A stretch of DNA of 64,000 nucleotides, from contig CAWGVZ010000008.1 of NCBI GenBank assembly GCA_963826035.1, positions 124,001-188,000 on the forward strand, in the 5' to 3' direction. The position numbers and the translations under genes are program-made. Source of the DNA: Actinophytocola sp963826035 (lineage in GTDB: Bacteria; Actinomycetota; Actinomycetes; Mycobacteriales; Pseudonocardiaceae). Each line of letters opens with the position of its first letter. Position 1 is the first letter of the stretch. The notes beneath the pieces were generated by a model, which saw only the letters and a list, made by a program, of their open reading frames with translations, was not told the DNA's origin and ran no database searches. This document shows, one piece after another, positions 9,201 through 17,569 of the stretch.

Positions 9201-10310
9201 TCAGAAGTCTTTGCCATCGCCGGGGTGCTGGTAGTGATGCTCCTTGAGTTTGTCGAACTCGTACGTAGGAACCTCTGGGAGGTCGTCGGCGTCCCCCAGT
9301 GTCTCAAAAATCTTGACAACGTCAGAAACATAGGTCGCCAGCGTTCCGGAATAGCTGATGCAGTTAAATATTATGTCAACCGATCCGTTTTGGAACGCGT
9401 CCTTGATCGCAAAGGCTATCCCTCCCGCTTTGGTGCCTGCGGTCAATATTGTGAGCAGGACGTCCAGGGCGGTGTTCAAAATATCGTCATAAATGAGGTG
9501 CATCTCAAAGATGAATTCCGTGGCCCATTCGTAGAGCTCCTGGAGGGCGCTAAAAGCGTCGGCTTCGGTATATATCGCGTCGCGAAATTTCTCGAAGTAG
9601 ACGCGAGCCGCGTCTGCGGCGTTCCCTTCCCAGTCGCCGTGGAGACCGGTAGTGGCATCGTGAACGTTCTCCGCGATCGACTCTGTGCCGTTAGCGCATG
9701 CTTTCCAGATGGTCGCACACTTTGTCCACGCCTCCCATTCGCCGAAAAACCATTCGCGGATCGACCTGATGAAGTCGAAGCCAACGAGTTTCTCCAGCAG
9801 CATCCGGGCTCCCGCGAGCAAGCTGAGTTTGTCGATTTCGGCTCGTGTTTTGTTCTCGAGCTCGCTACCGATCATCTCGGCTTCCGAGGGGATGGGGTCG
9901 AGCTTCAGTTCGCTCGTCACACCCCTGAAGTCGGTCCATTTAGTGGTCGGCGGCGGGTTTGCTCGCCCGGTGCCTCGCGCCTCCCATTTCCCTTGGTAGG
10001 ATTCGGCCCCCGAATAAGTCTCGTCGAGCTTGGCCGCGCTCGACTCGTCTTCCTCTCGGTAGTATTCGGCGACCCGGTACATCTCGCGGCCGGACCCTCC
10101 GGCGATCCGGTCCATTTCTCGGGCGCGTTTCGTCATTGATTCAACGATGCTGGTGTGGCCGTAGCAGAGGCCGCTAATAATCCCTTCGTCGTGAGTGCTC
10201 ATCTGGGCCTTTGTGGAGATGAGGGTCTTAATGCTGTCCGCGCCACCCGCGACGTCCTCCAGGAACTCGGCGAACTTGTCCAGAACATCTGGATCTACGG
10301 AAAATGACAC
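9201..10310 (-). CDS. EspC/WXG100-like type VII secretion-associated protein
   Basis: A 369-residue, almost entirely helical protein. It begins MSFSVDPDVLDKFAEFLEDV, which resembles the EspC-type ESX family, and contains a second helical hairpin with a WxG turn (GDWEGNAADAARVYFEKF, about 270-287) typical of WXG100 proteins. The C-terminal 90 residues contain hydrophobic stretches (ILNTALDVLLTILTAG) but no toxin domain that I recognise. The GTG at 10310 has GGGGGAGG just upstream; earlier in-frame starts run into the SARP promoter. The gene is markedly lower in GC (about half in places, against roughly 70% around it), suggesting lateral acquisition. Confidence 0.8.
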   Translation of the reverse strand: MSFSVDPDVLDKFAEFLEDVAGGADSIKTLISTKAQMSTHDEGIISGLCYGHTSIVESMTKRAREMDRIAGGSGREMYRVAEYYREEDESSAAKLDETYSGAESYQGKWEARGTGRANPPPTTKWTDFRGVTSELKLDPIPSEAEMIGSELENKTRAEIDKLSLLAGARMLLEKLVGFDFIRSIREWFFGEWEAWTKCATIWKACANGTESIAENVHDATTGLHGDWEGNAADAARVYFEKFRDAIYTEADAFSALQELYEWATEFIFEMHLIYDDILNTALDVLLTILTAGTKAGGIAFAIKDAFQNGSVDIIFNCISYSGTLATYVSDVVKIFETLGDADDLPEVPTYEFDKLKEHHYQHPGDGKDF

Positions 10311-10441
10311 GGATCCTCCCCCTTCCTCGCGACTGTGTGCGACACCATCGTGCGGATCCGGCCCTGTAGGAACCCTGTGCCGGCCTTGCACGTCACAGCA
10401 CGTATCCGCTATACAGGCGAAACGCAGCACGGAGGGGTCTG

Positions 10442-13210
10442 GTGGCGCTGACGTTCCAGGTACTCGGCCATGTCGAGGCCCTGCGCGCCGACCAGCCGGT
10501 CGATCTGGGCCACCTCCAGCAGCGGGCAGTGCTGGCCGCCCTGCTAACTGACGCCAACAACACCGTGGCCACGGACTCGCTCGTGGACCGGGTGTGGGGT
10601 GACCAGGTCCCCGCACGTGCGCGCCATGCGCTGTACAGCTACCTCTCCCGGTTGCGCCGGGCCATCGCCACGGACGCGGAGATCACCCGGCAGTCCGGCG
10701 GTTACCTTCTCACGCTGGACTCCGACGCGGTCGACATGCACAGATTCCGCCGGCTCGTCTGTGAGGCGGACGAGGCCACCGACGACGAGACCGCGTTGTC
10801 GCTGATCGAGCAGGCGGTACGGCTGTGGCGGGGTGAGCCGTTCGCCGGCCTGGACACGCCGTGGTTCAGCTCGATCCGTGATCGGTTGCAGGCGGAGAAG
10901 GTCACCGCACGGCTGCGCCGCAACGACCTGGCGCTGGACCTCGGCCGCCATGCCGAGCTGCTGGCCGACCTGCGCGACGAGGCCGCGGAGCGCCCGCTCG
11001 ACGAGTACCTGGCAGGCCAGCTCATGCTGGCGTTGTACCGCGGCGGCAATCAGGCTGACGCGCTCGAGCATTTCCAGCGCGTCCGTGCGCGGTTGGCCGA
11101 TGAGCTGGGTGCCGACCCCGGCGTTGAGCTGCGGCGCCTGCACCAGCGGATCCTCTCGGCCGAGCCGTCCCTGTCCCTCCCGGAAGCTGGCGCGATCGAC
11201 GTGCTCTCCTCGCCGACGCCGCGCCAGCTTCCGGCGCCGCCGGCGCATTTCGTCGGCCGCGCCGACGAGATCGCCGTGCTGGACAAGGCACTGGACGCCG
11301 ACCCCGGCAGCGCGGTGATCACAGCGATCAGCGGCACGGGCGGGATCGGCAAGACCTGGCTCGCCCTGCGATGGGCGCACGACAACCTCGATCGGTTCCC
11401 CGGCGGGCAGCTCTACGCGGATCTGCGCGGCTTCGACCCGGCAGGCAACCCACTGGCACCCGCGGATGTCATCCGGTCGTTGCTGGCTTCCTTGGAGGTG
11501 CCGCCGGAACGGATTCCGGACGACCAGGCCGCCCAGACGGCCCTCTACCGCAGCCTGTTGGCCAACCGCCGAGTGGTCCTCGTGCTGGACAACGCGCGCG
11601 ACACCGAGCAGGTCCTACCGCTGCTGCCGGGCAGTCCCAGCTGCCTCGTGCTGGTCACCAGCCGTAGTCGGCTGTCCGGACTGGTGGCGCGGCACAACGC
11701 CACGCCGGTCTCCCTGGAGACGTTGAGCGAGGTCGAGGCCACCGCGCTGCTGACCCGCAGGCTCGGCCGGGACAGGGTCGCCGCCGAGCCGGCGGCCGCG
11801 GCGGAACTGATCGAGCACTGCGCGCGGCTACCGCTCGCGCTGGGGATCGCCGCCGCCCGCGCCCTGGCCAACCCGGGGTTCTCCCTGCACGCCCTCGCCG
11901 AGGAGCTACGCGACGAGCACGACCGGCTCGACGTGCTCGCCACGGACGAGCCGGCCGGTGACGTGCGGGCGGTGTTCTCCTGGTCCTACCAGGCACTCAG
12001 CCCTCGGGCCGCCCGCCTGTTCCGGCTGCTCGGGCTCCATCCCGGGCCGGACATCGCCCTGCACGCGGCGGCGTCGCTGGTGGGGTTCGACCTGGCCGAG
12101 ACCCGTTCCCTGCTCGCGGAGCTGGCACAGACGCATCTGCTGGAGGAGCACCTGCCCGGCAGGTACCGGTCCCACGATCTGCTCCGCGCCTACGCGGCCG
12201 AACGGGTGGCCGACGAGAACGCCCAGGCGCGGCATGCGGCCGTCCACCGGACCCTGGACCACTACCTGCACGTCGGCTTCGCGGCGGAGCGACACCTGGC
12301 GCCGCATTGGGAGCCGATCGTGCTGGCCACGCCTCAGCGCGGCGTGGCCGTCCGCCGGATCGCCGACTACCAGCAGGCGATGCGGTGGTTGGCCGCCGAG
12401 CAGGACAATGTGCTCGCCGCCATCGAACTGGCGGTCCGCGACGGCTTCGACGTGCACGCCTGGCAACTGCCGTGGGCGCTGAGCACTTTCTTGAATCGGC
12501 AGGGATTGCGGACGCTGCGGGTCATCACGCAACAGACGGCGCTCGCGGCCGCCGTCCGGCTGGACGACCGCAACGCCCAGGCCATCAGCCACCACCTGCT
12601 CGGACGCGGACAGGCCATGCTGCACCGGTTCGAGGAGGCCTTCGAGCACCTGGACGCGGCCCTGTGTGGCCATGCGGAACTCGGTGACCTCGGCGGCCAG
12701 GCGACCGTCCGTTTCTCACTCACCCAGGTGTGCATGCAGCGGGAGCGTCCCGACGAAGCTCTCGAACACTGCGGCATCGCACTGGAGCTCTACCGGGCGA
12801 GCGGCAACCCGGTCTGGGAAGCGTTCAGTCTGAGCGCGCTGGGTGGGTGCGAGGCCCTCCTCGGCCAGTTCCCCGAGTCCCTCACCCACTGCCGCGAAGC
12901 CCTGGAACTGCTCCACGCGCTCGACAACCAGGACGGTGCCGCGCACACACTGCGCTGCCTCGGCTACGTCCATCACCAACTGGGCGACCACGCCGATGCC
13001 GCCGGCCGCCTCCGCGACGCCCTGGCGCTGTTCCGCGAGCTCGGCGACAAGTACCACGAGGCCGCCACGCTGCATATTCTCGGCGACGCGCTCCAGGCAG
13101 CCGCCCGGTCCGACCAGGCCAGGGCCGCTTGGACACAGGCGGCCACGATTCTGGACGAGCTGGCCCATCCGGACGCGGACGCCGTCCGCACCAAGATCAA
13201 TCGTGCGTGA
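10442..13210 (+). CDS. SARP/AfsR-type transcriptional activator with NB-ARC and TPR
   Basis: A 922-residue regulator with a winged-helix DNA-binding domain (1-95), a bacterial transcriptional activation domain (about 96-240), an NB-ARC-like STAND ATPase (about 265-520; P-loop SGTGGIGKT; Walker B VVLVLDNARD) and C-terminal TPR-like helical repeats (about 640-915). Such proteins activate secondary-metabolite or differentiation genes; no biosynthetic cluster is adjacent, so the target is unknown. GTG start at 10442. It is divergent from the type VII-like gene (131-bp gap) and could control it. It ends five bases from the convergent HtrA gene. Confidence 0.92.
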   Translation: MALTFQVLGHVEALRADQPVDLGHLQQRAVLAALLTDANNTVATDSLVDRVWGDQVPARARHALYSYLSRLRRAIATDAEITRQSGGYLLTLDSDAVDMHRFRRLVCEADEATDDETALSLIEQAVRLWRGEPFAGLDTPWFSSIRDRLQAEKVTARLRRNDLALDLGRHAELLADLRDEAAERPLDEYLAGQLMLALYRGGNQADALEHFQRVRARLADELGADPGVELRRLHQRILSAEPSLSLPEAGAIDVLSSPTPRQLPAPPAHFVGRADEIAVLDKALDADPGSAVITAISGTGGIGKTWLALRWAHDNLDRFPGGQLYADLRGFDPAGNPLAPADVIRSLLASLEVPPERIPDDQAAQTALYRSLLANRRVVLVLDNARDTEQVLPLLPGSPSCLVLVTSRSRLSGLVARHNATPVSLETLSEVEATALLTRRLGRDRVAAEPAAAAELIEHCARLPLALGIAAARALANPGFSLHALAEELRDEHDRLDVLATDEPAGDVRAVFSWSYQALSPRAARLFRLLGLHPGPDIALHAAASLVGFDLAETRSLLAELAQTHLLEEHLPGRYRSHDLLRAYAAERVADENAQARHAAVHRTLDHYLHVGFAAERHLAPHWEPIVLATPQRGVAVRRIADYQQAMRWLAAEQDNVLAAIELAVRDGFDVHAWQLPWALSTFLNRQGLRTLRVITQQTALAAAVRLDDRNAQAISHHLLGRGQAMLHRFEEAFEHLDAALCGHAELGDLGGQATVRFSLTQVCMQRERPDEALEHCGIALELYRASGNPVWEAFSLSALGGCEALLGQFPESLTHCREALELLHALDNQDGAAHTLRCLGYVHHQLGDHADAAGRLRDALALFRELGDKYHEAATLHILGDALQAAARSDQARAAWTQAATILDELAHPDADAVRTKINRA

Positions 13211-13215
13211 GCTGG

Positions 13216-14136
13216 TCAACCCACGGTGAGCTCGGTCGGGCGTGCGTAGACGTCGACCATCGCGCCGTTGCGTAGGACGGTCACCGCCAGGTCGGTGCCG
13301 ATGACCTCGGCGAACAGCTTGCGCTGGATGCCCTGCGCGTCGTGGATCCGTTCGCGGGCCACGGTCAGCACCAGATCACCCTTGCGCAGGCCCGCGCGGT
13401 GGGCCGGTCCGCCGTCGACCACCTCGATCACCCGCAGGCCGGCCGACTGGCCCGTGCGCTCGGCCACGTCGTCGGGCAGCGGCGCCGGGACACCGACCAC
13501 GCCGAGGTAGGCGCGGCGCACCCGGCCCTCCACCTGGAGGGTGTCGATGATCCGCCGCGTGGTGTCGTTCATGGGCACGGCCAGGCCGAGGCCGAAGCCC
13601 GCGACCGCCGTGTTGATGCCCACCACCCTGGCGGCCGAGTCGGCGAGGGCGCCGCCGGAGTTGCCGGGGTTCAACGCCGCGTCGGTCTGGATCACGTCCT
13701 CGATCACCCGCGCCGCCTGGCCCTGCCGCACGGGCAGCGAGCGGCCGAGCGCGCTGATCACGCCGGCCGTCACCGACCCCGACAGGCCGAGCGGGCTGCC
13801 GACCGCGACCACCAGCTGACCGACCACCAGCTTGTCCGCGTCGCCCAGTTCGGCCGGCTCCGGCGCGCCCGAGCCCGCCCGCAGGACGGCCAGATCCGAC
13901 AGCGGGTCGACGCCGACCACCTCGAACGGGGTCTCCGTGCCGTCGGAGAACGTGGCCGTGCCGTGCTTCCCGCTGCCGATCACATGGGCATTCGTGAGCA
14001 GGTGTCCCTCACCGGTGAAGACGACGGCCGAGCCGGACCCTCGGCGCAGGGCGACGCTCGCGACGTGCGGGGTGAGCGCGGCCGCGACCGCGCTCACCGT
14101 CCGGGAGTAGGCGTCCATGGCGTCGTCGTCGGACAT
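13216..14136 (-). CDS. HtrA/DegP-type trypsin-like serine protease with PDZ domain
   Basis: A 306-residue S1C protease. Catalytic triad: His in TNAHVIG, Asp in DPLSDLAVL, Ser in NPGNSGGAL. A C-terminal PDZ domain (about 215-300) has the GPAHRAGLRKGDLV ligand-binding loop. There is no signal peptide or N-terminal membrane anchor, unlike most actinobacterial HtrA proteins, so it may be cytoplasmic. I chose the ATG at 14136, which has GAGGGG upstream; an in-frame GTG at 14163 would add nine residues. Confidence 0.92.
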   Translation of the reverse strand: MSDDDAMDAYSRTVSAVAAALTPHVASVALRRGSGSAVVFTGEGHLLTNAHVIGSGKHGTATFSDGTETPFEVVGVDPLSDLAVLRAGSGAPEPAELGDADKLVVGQLVVAVGSPLGLSGSVTAGVISALGRSLPVRQGQAARVIEDVIQTDAALNPGNSGGALADSAARVVGINTAVAGFGLGLAVPMNDTTRRIIDTLQVEGRVRRAYLGVVGVPAPLPDDVAERTGQSAGLRVIEVVDGGPAHRAGLRKGDLVLTVARERIHDAQGIQRKLFAEVIGTDLAVTVLRNGAMVDVYARPTELTVG

Positions 14137-14167
14137 GGCCACCCCTCGATTACATCGTTGCACCTCT

Positions 14168-15142
14168 CTACAAGTGTGCGCCTGATTCGCTGTGTTCCGC
14201 GTTCACCGGGAGCAGAAGCTCGGCGAAGTGCTCGAGGTCGACGTTGGCGCCGGTCAGGACGGTGGCCACCAGCTCGCCCGGGATGTCGCGGTTCGCGATG
14301 GCCGCCAGCCCGGACGCGCCGGCCGGTTCGAGCAGGACACCGAGCGTGCGGGCGCCGAGGTGCATGGCCGCGAGTATCTCCTCGTCGGTGACCAGCACCA
14401 TGTCGTCCACGAGCTCGCGGGTCCGGCGCACGGCCTCCGGTGCGGGCCGGTCGATGGCGATGCCCGCGGCGAACGCGCTGGTCTTCGGGATGGACAGCAC
14501 CTGGCCGGTCCGCCAGCTCTCCGGCAGCGCGGGCGCCGCGGCCGCGCCGACGCCGATGATCCGCACGTCCGGCACGTGCGCCCTGAGCCAGCGGGCGACG
14601 CCGGTGACCAGCGCGCCGTCGCCGACCGGCAGCACCACCGTGTCGAATCCGCCGGTGCGCGTCAGCTCGATGCCGATGGTGCCCGCGCCCTCGGCGATCG
14701 CCGCGTCCCGCCCGTCGTAGACGAACGTTCGGTCCGGCGCCGCCGCGGCGAACTCCTCGGCTCGCGCGGCGGGTTCGTGGTCGACCTGGTGGACGCGCAC
14801 GCCGAGCGCGGTCATCCGCGCGATCTTGACGGCCGGGGTCGAGCCGGAGACGAACACGTGGGCACGCAGCCCGTGGCGCCTGGCCGCGTAGCCGATGCCC
14901 TGTCCGAAGTTCCCGCCGGTCGACGCGCACACCACCGTGGTGCCGGGCGGCAGTTCGCTCACCAGGAAGTCCGCACCGCGGCCTTTGAAGCTGCGCAACG
15001 GGTTCAGCGTCTCGAGCTTGGTGAGCACGGGGCGGCCGAGCGCGGCCGTGAGCGTCGGCTCGACGTACTGCGGTGAGTTCAGGAAGACAGGGTCGATGAC
15101 GGTGGCGGCCCGCGCGATGCGGTCGAGTTCGAGATCGGTCAT
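14168..15142 (-). CDS. PLP-dependent threonine/serine dehydratase-like lyase
   Basis: A 324-residue fold-type II PLP enzyme. The Schiff-base lysine is in RSFKGRGAD (about K53) and the phosphate/substrate loop is ASTGGNFGQG. The C-terminal EPAGASGLAA is also family-typical. The sequence resembles threonine dehydratase and related ammonia-lyases; exact substrate is not clear. No ACT domain is present, so no allosteric feedback is expected. It is divergent from an Lrp-type gene 70 bp away, which probably regulates it in response to the amino acid. Confidence 0.88.
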   Translation of the reverse strand: MTDLELDRIARAATVIDPVFLNSPQYVEPTLTAALGRPVLTKLETLNPLRSFKGRGADFLVSELPPGTTVVCASTGGNFGQGIGYAARRHGLRAHVFVSGSTPAVKIARMTALGVRVHQVDHEPAARAEEFAAAAPDRTFVYDGRDAAIAEGAGTIGIELTRTGGFDTVVLPVGDGALVTGVARWLRAHVPDVRIIGVGAAAAPALPESWRTGQVLSIPKTSAFAAGIAIDRPAPEAVRRTRELVDDMVLVTDEEILAAMHLGARTLGVLLEPAGASGLAAIANRDIPGELVATVLTGANVDLEHFAELLLPVNAEHSESGAHL

Positions 15143-15199
15143 GTCCCCGACCGTAGGACGAACGGCGGTGACGGCGATTGAAAATTCTCCCGCCGCGAC

Positions 15200-15212
15200 G
15201 CAAGATTCTTGC
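15200..15212. promoter_or_regulatory. Lrp-type operator palindrome
   Basis: GCAAGATTCTTGC is a perfect 6-1-6 palindrome ending one base before the GTG of the Lrp gene in the 70-bp divergent gap. A related AT-rich GAAAATTC lies 20 bp upstream. Its place suggests autoregulation and control of the lyase. No Shine-Dalgarno sequence can fit, so the Lrp mRNA is probably leaderless. Confidence 0.55.
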
Positions 15213-15677
15213 GTGGACCTGGACGAGATCGACTACCACCTGCTGGACCTCGTGCAGGCGGACGCGACGCTGCCGCTGCACGTGCTCGGTGAGCGGATCG
15301 GGCTGTCGCCGAGCGCGGTCCAGCGCCGGCTGACCCGGCTGCGGACGGCCGGTGTCATCAGGGCGGAGGTCGCGCTCGTCGACCAGCGCGCCGTCGACGC
15401 CGGGCAGACGGCCGTCGTGCTCGTCGCGCTGGTGGACGACGATCCCGCGCACCACGAAGGCTTTCGCGAGCGGATGCTGGCCGAGCCGGGCGTGCAGCAG
15501 TGCTACTGCATCGTCGGCCAGTGGGACTTCGTGGTCGTCCTGATCACGGCGGATCTCGCGGAGAACCGCTCGCTGTCCCTCCGGCTGTTCGGGCCCGGCT
15601 CAGCGGTGCACAGGTACGAGACGCTGCCGAGTTACGAGACCGTCAAGTCGGGGCACGCGGTGCCGCTGCCTAGCTGA
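15213..15677 (+). CDS. Lrp/AsnC-family transcriptional regulator
   Basis: A 154-residue regulator: N-terminal helix-turn-helix (LDEIDYHLLDLVQADATLPL...GLSPSAVQRRLTRLR, 1-60) and C-terminal RAM ligand-binding/oligomerisation domain with CYCIVGQWDFVVVL. Start taken as the GTG at 15213, where family similarity begins; the longer open frame upstream reads through the promoter. Its last eight bases overlap the end of convergent def. Confidence 0.9.
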   Translation: MDLDEIDYHLLDLVQADATLPLHVLGERIGLSPSAVQRRLTRLRTAGVIRAEVALVDQRAVDAGQTAVVLVALVDDDPAHHEGFRERMLAEPGVQQCYCIVGQWDFVVVLITADLAENRSLSLRLFGPGSAVHRYETLPSYETVKSGHAVPLPS

Positions 15678-16233
15678 CCTCGGCCTCCGCCGGGTCCCAC
15701 GACAGGCCGGGCTTGCCCCAGCCGTTGTGCTTGAGCATCCGCTTCGACTCCCTGGCGTATCGGCCGACCAGGCGGTTCAGGTAGAGCAGGCCGTCCAGGT
15801 GGTCGGTCTCGTGCTGCAGGCAGCGCGCGAAGTAGCCGGTGCCCTCGACCTCGATGGGCGTGCCGTCCACGTCCTGGCCCGTGCACTTGGCCCAGCCGGC
15901 ACGGCCGGTGGGGAACGACTCGCCCGGGACCGAGAGGCAACCCTCGAGGTCGTCGTCCGGATCGGGCATGGTCTCCGGCCGTTCGGTCGTCTCGATCGTC
16001 GGGTTGACGATCACGCCGCGGTGGCGAACGCCCTCGTCGTCCGGGCAGTCGTAGACGAAGACCCGGAGATCGATGCCGATCTGGTTGGCGGCAAGGCCGA
16101 CACCGCGGGCGGCGGCCATGGTTTCGTACATGTCGTCGACGAGGGTGCGCAGCTCGTCGTCGAACGACTCGACCTTGCGGACCGGGTTGTGGAGCACGGG
16201 ATCGCCGGCGATCCGGATCGGGTGAACGGCCAT
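15670..16233 (-). CDS. def: Peptide deformylase
   Basis: A 187-residue metalloenzyme that removes the formyl group from N-terminal Met of new proteins. All three signature motifs are present: GVGLAANQIG, EGCLSVPGE (Cys ligand) and QHETDHLDG (HExxH with two His ligands and the catalytic Glu). Position next to DUF3263 and a VirR-like gene matches the mycobacterial order. Confidence 0.97.
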   Translation of the reverse strand: MAVHPIRIAGDPVLHNPVRKVESFDDELRTLVDDMYETMAAARGVGLAANQIGIDLRVFVYDCPDDEGVRHRGVIVNPTIETTERPETMPDPDDDLEGCLSVPGESFPTGRAGWAKCTGQDVDGTPIEVEGTGYFARCLQHETDHLDGLLYLNRLVGRYARESKRMLKHNGWGKPGLSWDPAEAEVS

Positions 16234-16359
16234 GTCGTGACCTTATCCGCGTGCGCGTCGGGCGCTCGGCAGCGGTAGCGTGATGTAATAGCGCGAGCGA
16301 ATCACAGGCGTGTGATTACTCGTGTGACTACTTCGCAGGACCTCGTGGCGAGGAGCCAG

Positions 16360-16674
16360 ATGGACGCCGCAGAGTTGCCGGCAGAGGCCGAGCAGCAGCC
16401 GCGTGCCCTGCCGCCCCAGGTCGGGCTGACCGAACGTGAGCAGGCGATCCTGGCGTTCGAGCGGCAGTGGTGGAAAGCCCCGGGCGCCAAGGACCAGGCC
16501 ATCCGTGAGCTGTTCGACGTCTCGCCGACGCGGTACTACCAGCTCGTCAACCGGTTGATCGACAAGAGCGAGGCGATGGCGGCCGATCCCATGCTGGTCA
16601 AGCGGTTGCGGCGGCTGCGAACGGGGCGGGCGCGGGCCCGCGCGGCCAAGCGGTTGGGTGCCGAGCGGCGATGA
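16360..16674 (+). CDS. DUF3263 protein
   Basis: A 104-residue protein of the DUF3263 family found throughout Actinobacteria (mycobacterial neighbour Rv0430). The core LTEREQAILAFERQWW...IRELFDVSPTRYYQLVNRLID reads like a small helix-turn-helix, and the tail is Arg-rich, suggesting nucleic-acid binding. The ATG at 16360 has GAGGAG five bases upstream; a GTG at 16312 is an alternative. Its stop overlaps the next start (ATGA). Confidence 0.88.
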   Translation: MDAAELPAEAEQQPRALPPQVGLTEREQAILAFERQWWKAPGAKDQAIRELFDVSPTRYYQLVNRLIDKSEAMAADPMLVKRLRRLRTGRARARAAKRLGAERR

Positions 16675-17267
16675 CGTCGCCCGAGTCCTCCGCGCGCCCC
16701 GGCCGGGTGGCCGGTCTGGCATTGTTGGGCGTCGCCGCCGTGGCGCTGGTGATCGGCGTGATCAGCCTGTTCGGCGGCAACGGCGACGGCCAGGCGGACG
16801 ACGGCGGCGACCGTCCACCGTCCTCGTCCTCGTCCGAGACTTCTGAGACGTCCGGCCCGGCGGACCCTCCGCCAGCGACGTCGACCACCGACCCCGCGCC
16901 GCCCACCACGACCACCGCCCCGCCCGGCGGGACCACCACGACCAGCCCCACCTCCGGGCCGGAGAAGAGCGTCCCGGTCCGGGTCTACAACAACAGCACC
17001 ATCAAGGGCCTGGCGGCGGAGGCGGCCGAAGATCTGGCGGCGGCCGGCTGGACGGTGGCCGAGGTGGGCAACTACAGCGCGGGCCGCATCCCGACGACCA
17101 CCGTGTACTACACCCCGGGGACGGCCGAGGAAGCCGCGGCGCGGGCGCTGGGCGAGGAGTTCGGCATGCGCGTGGAGGACCGCTTCGAGGGCATCCGCGA
17201 CTCCAACCCAGGCGTGATCGTCATCGTGACGAACGACTACCGCTCAGCGGGCAAGGACGACAAGTAA
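16671..17267 (+). CDS. LytR_C-domain membrane protein, VirR-like
   Basis: A 198-residue protein: short cytoplasmic N-terminus, one transmembrane helix (about 12-34), a Ser/Thr/Pro-rich linker (about 45-95) and a LytR_C domain (about 98-195, beginning VPVRVYNNSTIKGLAAEAAEDL). In M. tuberculosis the gene in this place (Rv0431, VirR) affects vesicle release and wall architecture. Start codon overlaps the DUF3263 stop by ATGA, so the two are co-translated. Confidence 0.88.
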   Translation: MTSPESSARPGRVAGLALLGVAAVALVIGVISLFGGNGDGQADDGGDRPPSSSSSETSETSGPADPPPATSTTDPAPPTTTTAPPGGTTTTSPTSGPEKSVPVRVYNNSTIKGLAAEAAEDLAAAGWTVAEVGNYSAGRIPTTTVYYTPGTAEEAAARALGEEFGMRVEDRFEGIRDSNPGVIVIVTNDYRSAGKDDK

Positions 17268-17276
17268 CCCCACCCC

Positions 17277-17560
17277 GGGCATGTCCCCACGTTCAGCCCG
17301 CATGTCGCCAAGTCTCGACCGTATGCTGCCATGTCCGGCATGCATGTCCCCAGGTCCGGCCCGCATACCCCTAGTTCCCGCACGCGAGATCGCGCTTCCC
17401 GCACGCGAGATCGCGCTTCCGGTAGGTGAGTTCGCGGTTGCGGAGGTGCCAGCCGCCGGGCATGTCCCCGCCAGCTGTCGGGAACCGCGATCTCGTCGTT
17501 GGGAAGCGCGATCTCGTGGTCGGGAACCGCGATCTCGCGTGCGGGAACCGCGATCTCGAG
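17277..17560. repeat. 21-nt inverted repeat array in convergent gap
   Basis: The 302-bp gap between the convergent VirR-like and AAA ATPase genes is filled with 21-nt units. From 17277 to about 17380 there are five degenerate copies of an ATGTCCCCA-type unit. Then CGCGAGATCGCGCTTCC occurs at 17383 and 17404. Its inverse, GGAA(C/G)CGCGATCTCG, starts at 17481, 17502, 17523 and 17544, exactly 21 nt apart. Direct and inverted blocks can fold into one large stem. I see no coding sense in it. Confidence 0.85.
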
Positions 17561-17569
17561 GGGTTGGGG

